This document shows, in pieces, positions 45,494-56,104 of a DNA stretch of 64,000 nt. This stretch comes from Bryum argenteum. Taxonomy: Eukaryota; Streptophyta; Bryopsida; Bryales; Bryaceae. The DNA lies in the NCBI GenBank assembly GCA_037043015.1, contig CM073329.1, positions 13,470,648 to 13,534,647 of the forward strand, given 5' to 3'. The notes beneath the pieces were generated by a model that saw only the letters and a list, made by a program, of their open reading frames with translations, made no database searches and was not told where the DNA came from. The stretch's first letter is position 1. Every line of letters starts with the position of its first letter. Position numbers and translations under genes: made by a program.

Positions 45494-46076
45494 TTTTGAT
45501 CTTTTGAATGGAAATGGAAAATGGACAATCCAAGAACCAAACGCTCAAATTACATCCTTGAAAGCAATATGGAGCATTGGTGATAATCCTCATACTCTCT
45601 TTCGTAACTTGCAAACCAAAATACCATCAAAGCATGTGGATGCGGCCTACTATGAGCAATCACTTTTTGTGATGTGGAAGAAAAAGAATAAGCCATTGGA
45701 TATTCCATCAACAACAACAACAACATACTATACTGAGGAATATCATAAAAACTATGAAGATCGTTCAATGAGACCTATCAAGATTAAAGTTCACAATTGC
45801 CATCTATTGGAGAGCCATATCATAAATATAATCCCAAACACTTGCATCTTCATGATTATGTATGCATGTGAAGGTTATTTGATGATAATTGCAGTATTTT
45901 GTGGCGTGAAACCAATCATAAATGAGGCATTTTGGCTTTATGATTTAGCAACTGGTCAAATGACTACCCTTGACCTTCCATAATTGAAGAGCGAGTTCCG
46001 GGGTGTTATTAGAATCATGATGAAATCCAAATAGACATTACATTATAACTTAGGTGAAGATGTTCAATACATTTAA
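45494..46076 (+). pseudogene. F-box protein gene, 3' half (locus 5)
   Basis: Continues locus 5 from FDLLNGNGKW to the C-terminus, almost identical to locus 2. CAA to TAA at 45981 (in LDLPQ) and TGG to TAG at 46032 interrupt the frame, and the original stop is replaced so that the frame would end at 46074-46076. These extra stops came after or along with loss of function by the insertion. Confidence 0.88.
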
Positions 46077-46204
46077 ATGTTTTTTTAAAAATAAAATTGA
46101 AAGGTTAAGTAATCTACAATAAACGTACTTTAAATATTACAGGTATTTTAAGAAATTTAGTCCTTTGTTTAGACAGTTTGGACACCAAGGATGAAGATAG
46201 ATTG

Positions 46205-46513
46205 TGTCATGGGCCAAGGCCTCGTTGATAAGCTCGGATGTTCACTCGCTATTAATTTTATAAATAGAACTTCGGCAGTAGAGCTAAAGTATAGCCTCGG
46301 CAGTAGAGCTAAAGTATAGCCTCGGCAGTAGAGCTAAAGTATAGCCTCGGCAGTAGAGCTAAAGTATAGCCTCAGCAGTAGAGCTAAAGTATAGCCTCGG
46401 CAGTTGAGCCAAGAGATTAGTATATAAGGGACTCTTATTCATTGTAAACCTAAGTCTTGGATCAATATATTTCTTTTGTAGTTTTTGCTTGTTTTGACAG
46501 CTAGACTCTTACA
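46205..46513 (+). repeat. 5' LTR (309 bp)
   Basis: Starts TGTCATGGGCC and ends GACTCTTACA. It contains five full copies and one partial copy of a 25-bp unit (cggcagtagagctaaagtat core) at 46272-46410, ahead of a TATA box. Confidence 0.95.
46421..46429 (+). promoter_or_regulatory. LTR TATA box
   Basis: TATATAAGG follows the 25-bp repeats. A start about 30 bases downstream falls at about 46452, the first base of AAGTCTTGGAT. The tandem repeats just upstream are placed like enhancer repeats of U3. Confidence 0.7.
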
Positions 46514-46515
46514 TA

Positions 46516-46526
46516 ATCCAAGACTT
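46516..46526 (+). promoter_or_regulatory. Putative self-complementary primer-binding site
   Basis: ATCCAAGACTT lies two bases after the 5' LTR. It is the exact reverse complement of AAGTCTTGGAT at 46452-46462, the predicted first 11 bases of the transcript. In Tf1-type elements the 5' 11 bases of the mRNA fold back on the primer site and serve as primer. It does not begin TGG as tRNA 3'-end sites do. Confidence 0.65.
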
Positions 46527-46707
46527 CTCTTGATTTTCTGAAGGGCTTCATCCTCCCTTGTTTTTTCAAACGACAAAAGTAGGACATTGATTAGATTGAG
46601 GAACTTATCCACCCTCGTGGTAGTGATTGAAGATAGCCACAGAACCGGGACGCATTTGAAGGCTTTGCGAAGCCTGAAGAGTTGATTGAGAGGTGTTGCT
46701 TTTTGAG

Positions 46708-47849
46708 ATGGAGAACGCCCAGATGATCGATGATGAGATCTTGCAGCAGCAGCAGCAGGCGCAAGGAGAAATTACGGCGGAAGACTATCAACAGGAGATC
46801 GTGAGGTTGCGCACACAACTTCAAGCTTCTCAAGCTGAAAAGTTGGCTATCGAGCAGTTGGTTGCACAACTTGATCGCAGTGGCTCGGTAATTTGGACAA
46901 TTCACGAGTTTAGGAGGTCCGTCTTCATCGCGAGATGATGCCGCAATCGATGCAGCAACAATATGGAGGAACTGCCGTCGCATTGCGCAAGCGATTGCCA
47001 GATATTTCAAAGTTTGACGGGAGTCGCAAGGGCTACCCGATATGGAAGGTCGAAGCAGATAACAAGCTTCGAATTGATGGAGCTGTACTTGGTACACCTC
47101 AAGATCAAGCCGCATACTTGTTTTCGAGGATGGACGCGAAGGCGCAGATGATGGTAGTATCTTTCTACCAAAATCAACGTGGTTGCAATGCGGCGACTTT
47201 TATTCAACATCTTGACAGCGTTTACATCGACCCGAATGCAGCAACGCGGGCATTGAATCGGCTTCAAGCAATGAAGCAGGGTAGGGAGTCATTCGCAACA
47301 TTCTTGCCCAAGTTTGAGAAGGAGCTTGATGAGAGTCAACTTACCATGGTTCCGGATATGGTGAAGATAGGATATCTTCGTGGTGCTCTCAACTCAGAGA
47401 TGCAACGCGCGATGATTGGACCTGTGACGTACATCGATTATGGTATGTTTGTCCAAGCTTTGTTGGCGGTCGGCTCTCAACTTGATTGCTTGCAATATCA
47501 GAAGGGTCGTGCAGCTCCGATCGCGACATCAAATCGCGTATGGCCAGATGGAGATGAGATGGATTGGATGCCTACAGTCCAAATAAGCAAGCTTCGGAGA
47601 CGTCTGACTTTGGAGGAACAACAACGGTGTCGCCAAGAGGGACGCTGTTTTTTATGTTTGAAGCGAGGCCACCGTGCAAATGACTGTTCATCCAAGCAAG
47701 GTGAAGGCAATGAGAAGAAGAAGAAAGAGAGCGCGGACAAAACTTCGATAGTGCGCGCAGTGAGAAAGAAGAGCAATGTCAAGATAGAGGAGGTCAAAGA
47801 GATGGAGAGTTGTGACTCTGATGTAGAGTCGGAAAACGAGCGACTTTAA
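46708..47849 (+). pseudogene. gag polyprotein gene, one frameshift
   Basis: The frame from ATG 46708 (MENAQMIDDEIL, Gln-rich coiled coil) runs to 46938. The main frame 46935-47849 carries the capsid-like region (ISKFDGSRKGYPIWKVEADN, later FLPKFEKELDESQL) and a CCHC zinc knuckle (C-F-L-C, H at +9, C at +14; residues ~240-254), then a Lys/Glu-rich tail. Gag packages the RNA. A frame change near 46890-46935 separates the two parts; if it is not an error or programmed shift, this copy cannot make whole Gag. Confidence 0.85.
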
Positions 47850-47939
47850 GCATAAGACTCGGTCGGGAGCGTGGAGGCAAAGTTGTCAAAGTTGAAGAAT
47901 CTAGGAGACAGTTTAGACACGGGTGGTAATGTATGTTGA

Positions 47940-50290
47940 TGTTTTAATAAACTCAACTATATCTACTCGTGCTTTGTGTGATTCGGATGCCAATGCTTTG
48001 CAAGCGTATGCGAGCAATTTGTTCGACGGAGAGGGTTGGATCGTCATCTATTCAACCTAGATCTTTGGAGCAAGTTACGATTAACGAAGAAGCGGCCTAT
48101 GATTTGCCAAATTGCAAATTTTATGGCCGATATTGATGGTATGGAGGAGAAGATTGTTGCCTATGTTATTCCGGAGATGAGATAGATGATATAATCTTGG
48201 GAAAAGGTTGGATGGAGCGACATGATGCAAGTGTTCGACCTGCTAAAGAAGAGGTTTGCATTCGAAAACCTTTCAAGATGATTGTGAAGACTCGACCGAC
48301 ACGTTGGAGCCAATGCAAGAGATACGTGCATCGGTGATTCAAACTTTGAAAAGCGGTGAACCAAGTAGAGGTTTTTAGTGCGACTTGGTTGACATCCGGA
48401 AGGCACTACAAATGAAGGTGTATAGGGACCCGCACAACATGCTCTCCCGATCGGCTCATGCCGATTATTGACGCTTTTAATCGACAAGATGCAAAGTCGT
48501 TGCCCTGCGATAGGAAAGGGGTTGATCACGAGATCAATCTTATTGAAGGAAGACTAATGATGACATCCCCGCCATGCCGTTGTATCGGATGTCCAAGGAT
48601 CAATTATTAGTTTTGCGCAAGACCCTTACGGAGTTGTTAGATAATGGATTTATTCGCGTAAGTAATTCACCCGCAGCAGACTCCGGTCATATTTGAAGAA
48701 ACCTGGCGGAGGATTGCGATTACGTGTTGACTATCGGCGATTGAACGAGATGAGTCGGAAGGACAAACTATCCGATTCCGCGCATTGATGAGGCGTTAAG
48801 ATCCATTCTTTGCGGACCAAATATATCTCCAAGGTTGATGTAATCTCTGCGTTTCATCGGATACGTGTGAAAGAAGGTGACGAGTGGAAGACGGCGTTCA
48901 AAACACGCTTTGGCTTATATGAGTGGTCGGTCACACCGTTTGACCGACGGCGCACTGCAACTTTTTTCCGATATATCAATTGGATACTTCGCGATTTAAT
49001 TGGATATATCTTTGCCCGCATATATTGATGACGTGGTGATCTATAGTGATACTCAAAAAGAACATCGTGATGCGATTCTCGAGGATCATCCGTAAAGCTT
49101 GCTAACGCAGGCTTCAACTTGATTTTGATAAGAGCGAGTTTGAAGCGGCACTATTAAGTATCTTGGATATTTGGTGAAGACGGTTGGGGTTTGCGGTCGA
49201 TCCAAAGAAAACTTGAGGCAATTCGTCAATGGGAGCCGCCAACAAAAGTGAAAGGAGTTCGTGGATTTTTAGGTTTTCGCAATTATTATCGACAATTCAT
49301 AGATGGATATTCTAACATTGCGTAACCTCTTACTCGACTAACGCGGAAAGATCAACCTTTCTATTGGACATCGAAATGTCAACATGCCTTTGATCGATTG
49401 AAGGACGATTAATTCATGCGCGTGTGCTCGTTAAATGGACTCCGGGTTTGAAACAACCATTGAATGTGATTCCTCTGGTTATCTTTGTTGGTGGCACCTT
49501 AATGCAAAAGGTGGACGGACTTTGGCATGCGGTTGCTTATTTCTCGAAGAAACAACACAATCCGGAGTCCAATTATCCGATTCACGACAAGGAAATGCTA
49601 GCGATTTGTACATTGCATCCGCGAGTGGCGTACATTACTTGTTGGCCAACATTTTGAAGTGAGTTGGATCATCGCATTTGGCTTATTTTCGAAGAAGCAA
49701 CATTTGAGCGAGAGGCAAATGCGTTGGGCCTACGAGTTGAATGATTTTGACTTTGAGATCGTGCACAAGCCGACAAGGATCAAGTTCAATCGGATGCACT
49801 TTCTCGTCGGGAATAGGATCTTTTCCCAACACGCAGATGATGATCGAATCATGAATCGATATCATCGCCTTTTGACGGAGATGATGGCGCTTTGAAGGTT
49901 GTCGCTAAATCCGCATGGATCGCGAGATGGTGATGCGATTCGAGAAAAGAGGCTCACCTTTCTGAGTCGATAATGACCCGCGTCCCATATGTCCATTTAT
50001 TGACGCAGAGATGATTGCATTATGGGATGTTGCCCCCGCAAACAAATCATCGTTATTGGAAGATGCGAAAGGCGGTTATGGATGGTGAGCGCCGACTACC
50101 TAAAGAATGGGGCTTACCTATCACGATTAGTGAGTGTTCGTAGATTCGTGTCATCGATTGCGTTGGCGTGGACGAATATGGATTCGCGCGCACGAACCTC
50201 TTCGGACGCGTTTGATCCAATCTACTCATGATTCACCACTAGCGAGGACATCCAAGTCGTGAGGGCACGCATGACTTGATTGCACGTGAA
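47940..50290 (+). pseudogene. pol: protease, reverse transcriptase and RNase H, decayed
   Basis: Segments recognised in changing frames: a protease-like LCDSDANAL near 47975; reverse transcriptase motifs at 48570-48780 (MPLYRMSKDQL, then LRLRVDYRRLNE), 48810-48960 (ISKVDVISAFHRIRVKEGDEWKTAF) and the catalytic YIDDVVIYSD at 49021-49050; RNase H at 49424-49640 (AYFSKKQHNPESNYP, HDKEMLAI). Many one- or two-base gaps and stops lie between these. Together they copy the RNA into DNA in intact elements. Confidence 0.85.
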
Positions 50291-50295
50291 TATAC

Positions 50296-50967
50296 GTGGC
50301 CAGGTTGACACAAGATGTTCGGAGATTTATGCGGAGGCGCAACGTGTGTGGAAAATCGAAGATTTGGCGGGCGAGCGAGCAAGGGTTGCTAAAACCTTTG
50401 CCAATTCCGGCACGGATTTGGACTGAGCTCTCCATTGATTTTATTACCGGATTGGCACCAAGCAGCGACTGTACAAATATCATGGTTGTGACAGACCGTT
50501 TGTCCAAATCTATCATTGTTGTGCCTATGAAGACAATTCGTGCACTTGATGTGGCTCACAAACTTTTAGAGCAAGTTTTTCAGCATCACGGATTGCCTGC
50601 AGCAATTGTGTCGGATCGTGGTAGTCAATTTGTTAGTCTGCTTTGGACAGAAGTATGCAGATTGATGAAGATTACGCGTCGGTTGTCGACAGTTTTCCAT
50701 CCGGAGACAGATGGTGCAATAGAGAGGGCAAATCAAGAGCTTGAAACATATCTTCGTATTTTCACGACATTTGAGCAAGAAGATTGGGCTTTTCAGTTGC
50801 CGATCGCGATGATGGCGTTGAATAATCGTGTGTCGCAGTCTATAGGTATGTCTGCATTTTTTATGACTCACGGTTATCATCATTCGGTCATGAATATTAC
50901 TATACCCGAGGAGGCAGGTTCTTCGTTGTCACCGGCGGAAAAAGGACGCAAGCTTGTTGAGCACTAG
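50296..50967 (+). pseudogene. Integrase core of the LTR element
   Basis: A 223-codon open stretch with the DDE residues: first Asp in LSIDFITGL, second in IVSDRGSQFVS, and Glu in GAIERANQELE with the usual 35-residue spacing between the last two. Upstream a zinc-binding HHCC region is fragmented (GKSKIW region after 50330). It ends at TAG (50965-50967), after which the C-terminal part continues in the frame at 50998-51189. Confidence 0.9.
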
Positions 50968-50997
50968 CGTAATTCAAGTGAACTGGCAACAACGGCA

Positions 50998-51531
50998 ATG
51001 GCCATTGCGCAAGAGACTCAAAAACGTCAGTCAAATACACGACGCTCGGTGGCCGAGGATTTTCGTCCGGGTGATCGTGTGTGGTTGAAGTTGAAGAACA
51101 TCAACACGTCCCGGCCAATCAAGAAGCTTGATTGGATTGCTCTTCATTATCGTGTATTGGAGTGCGAGGTACACATGCGGTTCGTTTGAATACACGTCCG
51201 TATTCATCATGTTTTTCATGTGAGTTTAGTGAAGAAGGCAGCTGAGGATCCGTTGCCTTCCCAACTACCTCATGATAATGAGTCCGGTGTTGTTTTGAGC
51301 AATCCCGCTTTCGAGGCATCCACTAGCGAGGACGAGTATGTTGTTCAAAGAGTGTTGCAACATCGACGTCGTGGGCGCGGTTGGCAACTACTTGTAAAGT
51401 GGACAGGATGGCCGGAGCCTACTTGGGAAACCTGTTTGCCAATTACAAAATGTCATGGCCTTAAGCGATTACGAGCGCTTGTTGCGCGCGCCTGTGATCT
51501 TGATATTCCTTGGGCACATTCTCTTGTATGA
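50998..51531 (+). pseudogene. Integrase C-terminus and chromodomain
   Basis: The first part (50998-51189) has the GPY/F-like region (DFRPGDRVWLKLKNI). After a frame change, 51220-51531 gives a chromodomain: EDEYVVQRVLQHRR, then LLVKWTGWPEPTWE. In chromoviruses this domain steers integration to particular chromatin. The aromatic cage positions Y/V, W and W are present. Confidence 0.88.
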
Positions 51532-51554
51532 TACTTGTTAATTCATCAGCACAA

Positions 51555-51577
51555 GAGGAGGAGGAGGAGGAGGCATT
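51555..51577 (+). promoter_or_regulatory. Polypurine tract
   Basis: Repeated GAGGAG directly before the 3' LTR, in the place where plus-strand synthesis is primed. The four bases 'catt' sit between the tract and the LTR. Confidence 0.75.
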
Positions 51578-51836
51578 TGTCATGGGCCAAGGCCTCGTTG
51601 ATAAGCTCGGATGTTCACTCGCTATTAATTTTATAAATAGAACTTCGGCAGTAGAGCTAAAGTATAGCCTCGGCAGTAGAGCTAAAGTATAGCCTCGGCA
51701 GTAGAGCTAAAGTATAGCCTCGGCAGTTGAGCCAAGAGATTAGTATATAAGGGACTCTTATTCATTGTAAACCTAAGTCTTGGATCAATATATTTCTTTT
51801 GTAGTTTTTGCTTGTTTTGACAGCTAGACTCTTACA
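51578..51836 (+). repeat. 3' LTR (259 bp)
   Basis: Same as the 5' LTR base for base outside the 25-bp repeat array, which has three full copies instead of five, explaining the 50-base length difference. Confidence 0.95.
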
Positions 51837-51841
51837 GATTG

Positions 51842-53540
51842 TCTCATTTTGAATTTATTTGTTGTGGATGGGGAGGACAATTATTAGGCTAAAATTGTCT
51901 GCTGGGCATCTAGAAAAAAGACATCATTAATTTGCAACTTTTGGGCTAAACAACAAAATAATAACTAAAAAAACACTTCAATCATTTTGTTGACACTCAT
52001 GGTGACTTTGTTTTTGCTCCTCAGTTAAGAATGTTACATCACTATGGGAATGAGTTCAATACTATGGAAAAAGATAAAATTCGTCACTATCTCTAATCAC
52101 ATGAATTCCTTTTATTAGAAATGACACCCTTTCATTTGCTGAATGTTAAAGTTGTTACTCAAAACGAACAAGAAAAAAGAATAAAAACCTCAATTTATGT
52201 TAAACTGCACACCTTAAATGAAAGAATGTAAAAAAAAAAAAAAATGCATAAAATGATTCTCCTGGTACAAGTGTTGAATGGTGAGCAGAGCACTTTCAAA
52301 TAAGAACACCAAGCTCTTGTGCGAATGGCTTGAATACAATGACCGCTCAACCGTCTCCCGATGATATGCCCACATGACTCACTCCTCCACACAAATGGTA
52401 AGATTCTCAACCTTTTTATCTTCAAGATACTCAACATGGGTCATAAATTATGCACACTCTTAAACCCTAACGATTCTTAGAACGCGAAACGGATTTTAAC
52501 CCCTAAAGACCCAATGAGTGTGGAGAAAAACTTAGGGACGCTTCACATGGGGAGTCTCGCCATGCATGGGCGGATGGAGGGCAAAAATCCTCTCAAGTTC
52601 TTGATTCTTTGAATTACAAGAAATCAACCAATTATATTGATAGGATTTCTACCCTGCTTCGGCCCCATGTATAGCTTGACTCCCCCATGTAAAGCGTTCC
52701 TTGGATATTTTATAAGATATGTATTCCGTACCTCTTATGAAGTTATGATCGGAAGACAATATGAATCCCACAATGCTTAAATTGTTTTATTCCTTATGAT
52801 AGTAACGGTTAAATTTACAATGAATTAATGAGAGTAAAATTTTGAAATGCAATAGAGAATACACTTTCTATTATTAGTAGTTGAGAATAGATATGATAGG
52901 CTAAAATAATATATTATATGATAATATAGAGAAAGGCTACACATAACCTAAGAGAAACACTATTAATTTGAATGAAACAAAATCATATCAATTAAAAATT
53001 CAAATGCATATTGATAAATATTAGAAAAACTTCAAATTTCAAAACTGCATATGGTAGTGTAAAACCATGAGGTGAAGCAAAATTTACAAGTTTGAATCAA
53101 ACCCCATCCTTTTTACTGACAAGAACACATTCAATGAGGAATGTATCATGAATATAACGACATGATTTACTAATTTCACCTATTTCACATGATTGAAATT
53201 CATAGAGATGAAAAAAAATAGATTATAAATTGATCATATGGTTTAACCCAAATGACATGTGTATGCTCATGAAGTGCAACCACATGGGGCATCATGAGGA
53301 AAAAAGTGAATAAAATTACAAACTGTCATGCAGGAAATGTGGTATCTATAATACTCTCAAAATAGTGATGTCTTTAAAATCTGACTACAGTTTCTTTATG
53401 TAGTGTTGATTTTCTTAAAATGGCTCTACATTTTATAGTGCATGTGCTTTAAATATATATTTTTAAATTTCAATTTGAGTTGAGTTGAGTTATAAAAATT
53501 AGTGTATCTAACAGTTATCTACCTATTTAGTGTACTGCCC
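51842..53540. repeat. Duplicon copy C
   Basis: To about 52968 it continues the 3' flank of locus 5 and matches 19530-20468 plus 21402-21588, lacking the 927-bp MITE (TTA at 52777-52779). From 52970 to 53540 it is AT-rich, unique in the window and without a gene. Confidence 0.7.
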
Positions 53541-53980
53541 TTCCAACAGAAATGACACCCTTCCATTCTCAAAATGTACAATTTGTGAGGGGAAATAGTG
53601 CCCACTACGCATTTCAATGCTTCAATGTGCACTTTGTACTGAATAAGATAGACTGCACAACAATGAGAATTTGGAAGCTCATGAATGATCCCACTAGTGC
53701 AAGTGATGGACGACTCTCAAAGTATCGGCTTAACCCTCTCCTCAATCGCTCCCAACTCCATACCAGTGGTCAGAGCTCCAACCTTTCTGACTAGCGGAAG
53801 CTCAACATGAGTCATGAAACCTGCATAATTGCAAGGAATATGATATTAATATACATTTGACCTTGCGATGAAATTAACATACATTCGACCTTGTGCTGAT
53901 AATCTTTCATTGGTATAATAGCTTGGAATCATTGATAGCTTGGGGCTTCAAGAAGAAGATCCACTACCTAAAGTACTTTG
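53541..53980. repeat. Duplicon shared with 62215-62660
   Basis: Noncoding flank of the C2/GRAM-VASt gene copy ('gactgcacaac', 'gatcccactagtgcaagtgatgga', 'cttggggcttcaagaagaag'). The partner at 62.2 kb lies 3' of the better-preserved gene. Confidence 0.75.
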
Positions 53981-54237
53981 CTAAAGCTGTACCTCCTTTA
54001 TCACCAGATTCTTCAAATCATCAGAAACCTCTTGTTGATGGATACAAGACACTTTGCTCCCAAATTGGCTTACGCGACAATTCAACGTATATGTCAAATT
54101 GCGACGATGAGCACCAGTCTTCTCTTCCACATGGTTCCACGGATTTGCTTGATAACCATCAAATCCCACCTAGCTTTTCAGATATCTACTCCTCCACTTC
54201 GACGTTATTTAGGGCTGTTAAAACTAATTCGGCTTGA
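53981..54237 (-). pseudogene. VASt-domain exon relic
   Basis: Minus-strand copy of exon 63433-63711 (ANPWNHVEEKTGAHRRNLTY, then RVSQFGSKVSC and DDLKNLVIKEV). It has in-frame and frame changes (for example near 54169) and lacks the following exon and introns. At 54238 it joins directly to F-box sequence in opposite orientation. Confidence 0.85.
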
Positions 54238-54755
54238 AAATAGTACAAGTGGTGAATCCACTTACGGGAGATTAACAACACTTTCCTTGACAAATCCAGG
54301 GTCAAATACGTTGTGAAGCATTGCAATAAGAGCATAGCAAGTGTAGCACCAAAAGATCTATTAAAAGAGAAGAAGCTCGAACTCAACCTTTTAGATGGAA
54401 ATCAAAATTGGACCATACCACAACCACATGTCCAAAATACTCACCCCAAGGGAAAATGGCCCATGTTTGGTTATCCAGTGGTACTTTTTTGTGGAATTTG
54501 CAAAATGAACTACCATCGCTAAAAATGACTTGGGCTTATTACGAACAATCTCTTTTTGTACTACGGATGATGATGTATGTTTGTGAAGGCCATCTGATGA
54601 TAGTAGTAACATATTGTGGGATAGAAATGAAACCGTTCCGTACGGAGATTGCATTGCTTTATGATTTTGCAACAAGTAGATGGATCGTGCTTGACCTTCC
54701 ACAATTGGAGCTTTATAACTGTGATATGGGTGGAAATTTGATAAGGTCTAAATAG
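54238..54755 (+). pseudogene. F-box protein gene remnant (locus 6)
   Basis: Matches locus 4 from the VNPLTGDWQ strand onward but lacks the F-box and N-terminal third. It has several frame changes and an internal deletion of about 180 bases after the WAYYEQSLFVL segment (compare 35215-35395). The final part (CEGHLMIV, LYDFATSRWIVLDLPQL) is open and ends at TAG 54753. Confidence 0.85.
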
Positions 54756-55130
54756 AACTTACATCATAACTTAGAGACAAATAATGACAAGTGATACGTT
54801 TGTGCAAGGAATCTTTGAAAGTTAGTAGCTTACAATAATAACATAATTCAAATGCAAAATTCTTTTACTATATGGGTAATTTCCTAATCGATTCAAGTAA
54901 ATGCCCTCAAAGCTCTTGCTTCTAGAAAAGCATTCTATATAATATACATACAAACACTAGCTATTAACAATTCCTCTCTAGAAGGTGTTTTTTTTTAAAC
55001 CTTTGATAACTCATAGTGAACTCAAATATGATTAAATTTAGGAACGGTAAATTGTGTTGAAATCACATCGGAGTCTACTATAATATCAATTCCTTCTTAT
55101 GGTATCATTCAACATATTACAGTTACTTTA
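54756..55130. repeat. 3' flank of F-box locus 6
   Basis: Matches 35621-36262 without the retroposon. Noncoding. Confidence 0.7.
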
Positions 55131-56101
55131 TCCCTAAACGTCCTTGGGGTATTTTTAGCCAAAAACTCATTTTCAAAAAAAGTGATATAGATGAAAATAA
55201 AGATAAGCTATTTAAATCTCAACCGTAAAAACTTGTAATAAACTTGTAGCAGATCATGTGGACCAAAATTTGACTCATGGGACCTCATAGATTGTCAGAT
55301 CATAACATATTAGTGCGCAAAACACGCAACAAAATGCCATCATTTCTACTTTGAAATGAAAATACTACCAACATGAAATTTGCAATCAAAAAATCAGCAA
55401 CTAGAAAGTTGTTCATCTTCATCTCAAAGACACTCTTGTACCAAAAAAAATCATCAAAAAAAAAATCTTGGCTCAAATAGTAGCCTTGTAGTCGTGAAAA
55501 CTGCCAAAATTTTTACAAAGGAAAAATAGTCCAAAACTAAACCCCTCGCACTCAAATCCATGCCTTTTCTTCAATATATCCTCGATTGGGTCAAGGTTTC
55601 TACCACTAAAAATAGACTATAATTGGAATCCATCCCAAAAAATAAAGTCAAAATCTAACGGTGGATGAAGGAGATCTAGCTCTTCAAAAATCATTCATTT
55701 TTTCACTTTTTCATTGTAGAAACATCATTGCAAAGCCAATACCAAAGTTATGTAGATCAAAATACTTCCAACTACAAAGTTGTTGGGATGCATCTAAACA
55801 TCAAACCTATGAAAAAAATTCATGAAAAACTATTTTAGATTTCACATAGTTGGCTTGCAATGGTAAAACATGCCAAATGTTTGAAAAGCCAAAAACAAAA
55901 GCTGCCTTCACTAAAATCCATGCCATTTATTCATACTTTATTTTATAAGTACGCAACATCCACCACATAAACTAGACTTGAATTGTGACCTAACACAAGT
56001 GATTTCGTCACAAACGGAGTTTGGATGAAGAAGTTATGGCTCTTCAAAGTTTCTGCCCTTCATCCAAAATGTCGTTTTTCGACACTAGGGACGTTTAGGG
56101 G
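55131..56101 (+). mobile_element. 971-bp MITE, CCCTAAACGTCC/GGACGTTTAGGGG ends
   Basis: Flanked by TTA at 55128-55130 and 56102-56104; the empty site is TTA at 36260-36262. Nearly identical in sequence to the nested copy at 57930-58901. Two related modules ('tggatgaaggagatctagctcttcaaa' type and 'tggatgaagaagttatggctcttcaaa' type) suggest internal duplication during its origin. Confidence 0.92.
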
Positions 56102-56104
56102 TTA

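Larger units (their letters stand above)
46205..51836 (+). mobile_element. Ty3/gypsy chromovirus LTR retrotransposon
   Basis: A 5632-bp element between identical-sequence LTRs, flanked by GATTG at 46200-46204 and 51837-51841. The unoccupied site is present at 19525-19529 in the locus 2 duplicon. Order is LTR, primer site, gag with zinc knuckle, protease remnant, reverse transcriptase with YIDD, RNase H, integrase, chromodomain, polypurine tract, LTR, the order of Ty3/gypsy chromoviruses. The LTRs differ only in the copy number of a 25-bp repeat, so insertion is recent, yet pol is broken by many frameshifts. Confidence 0.95.
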
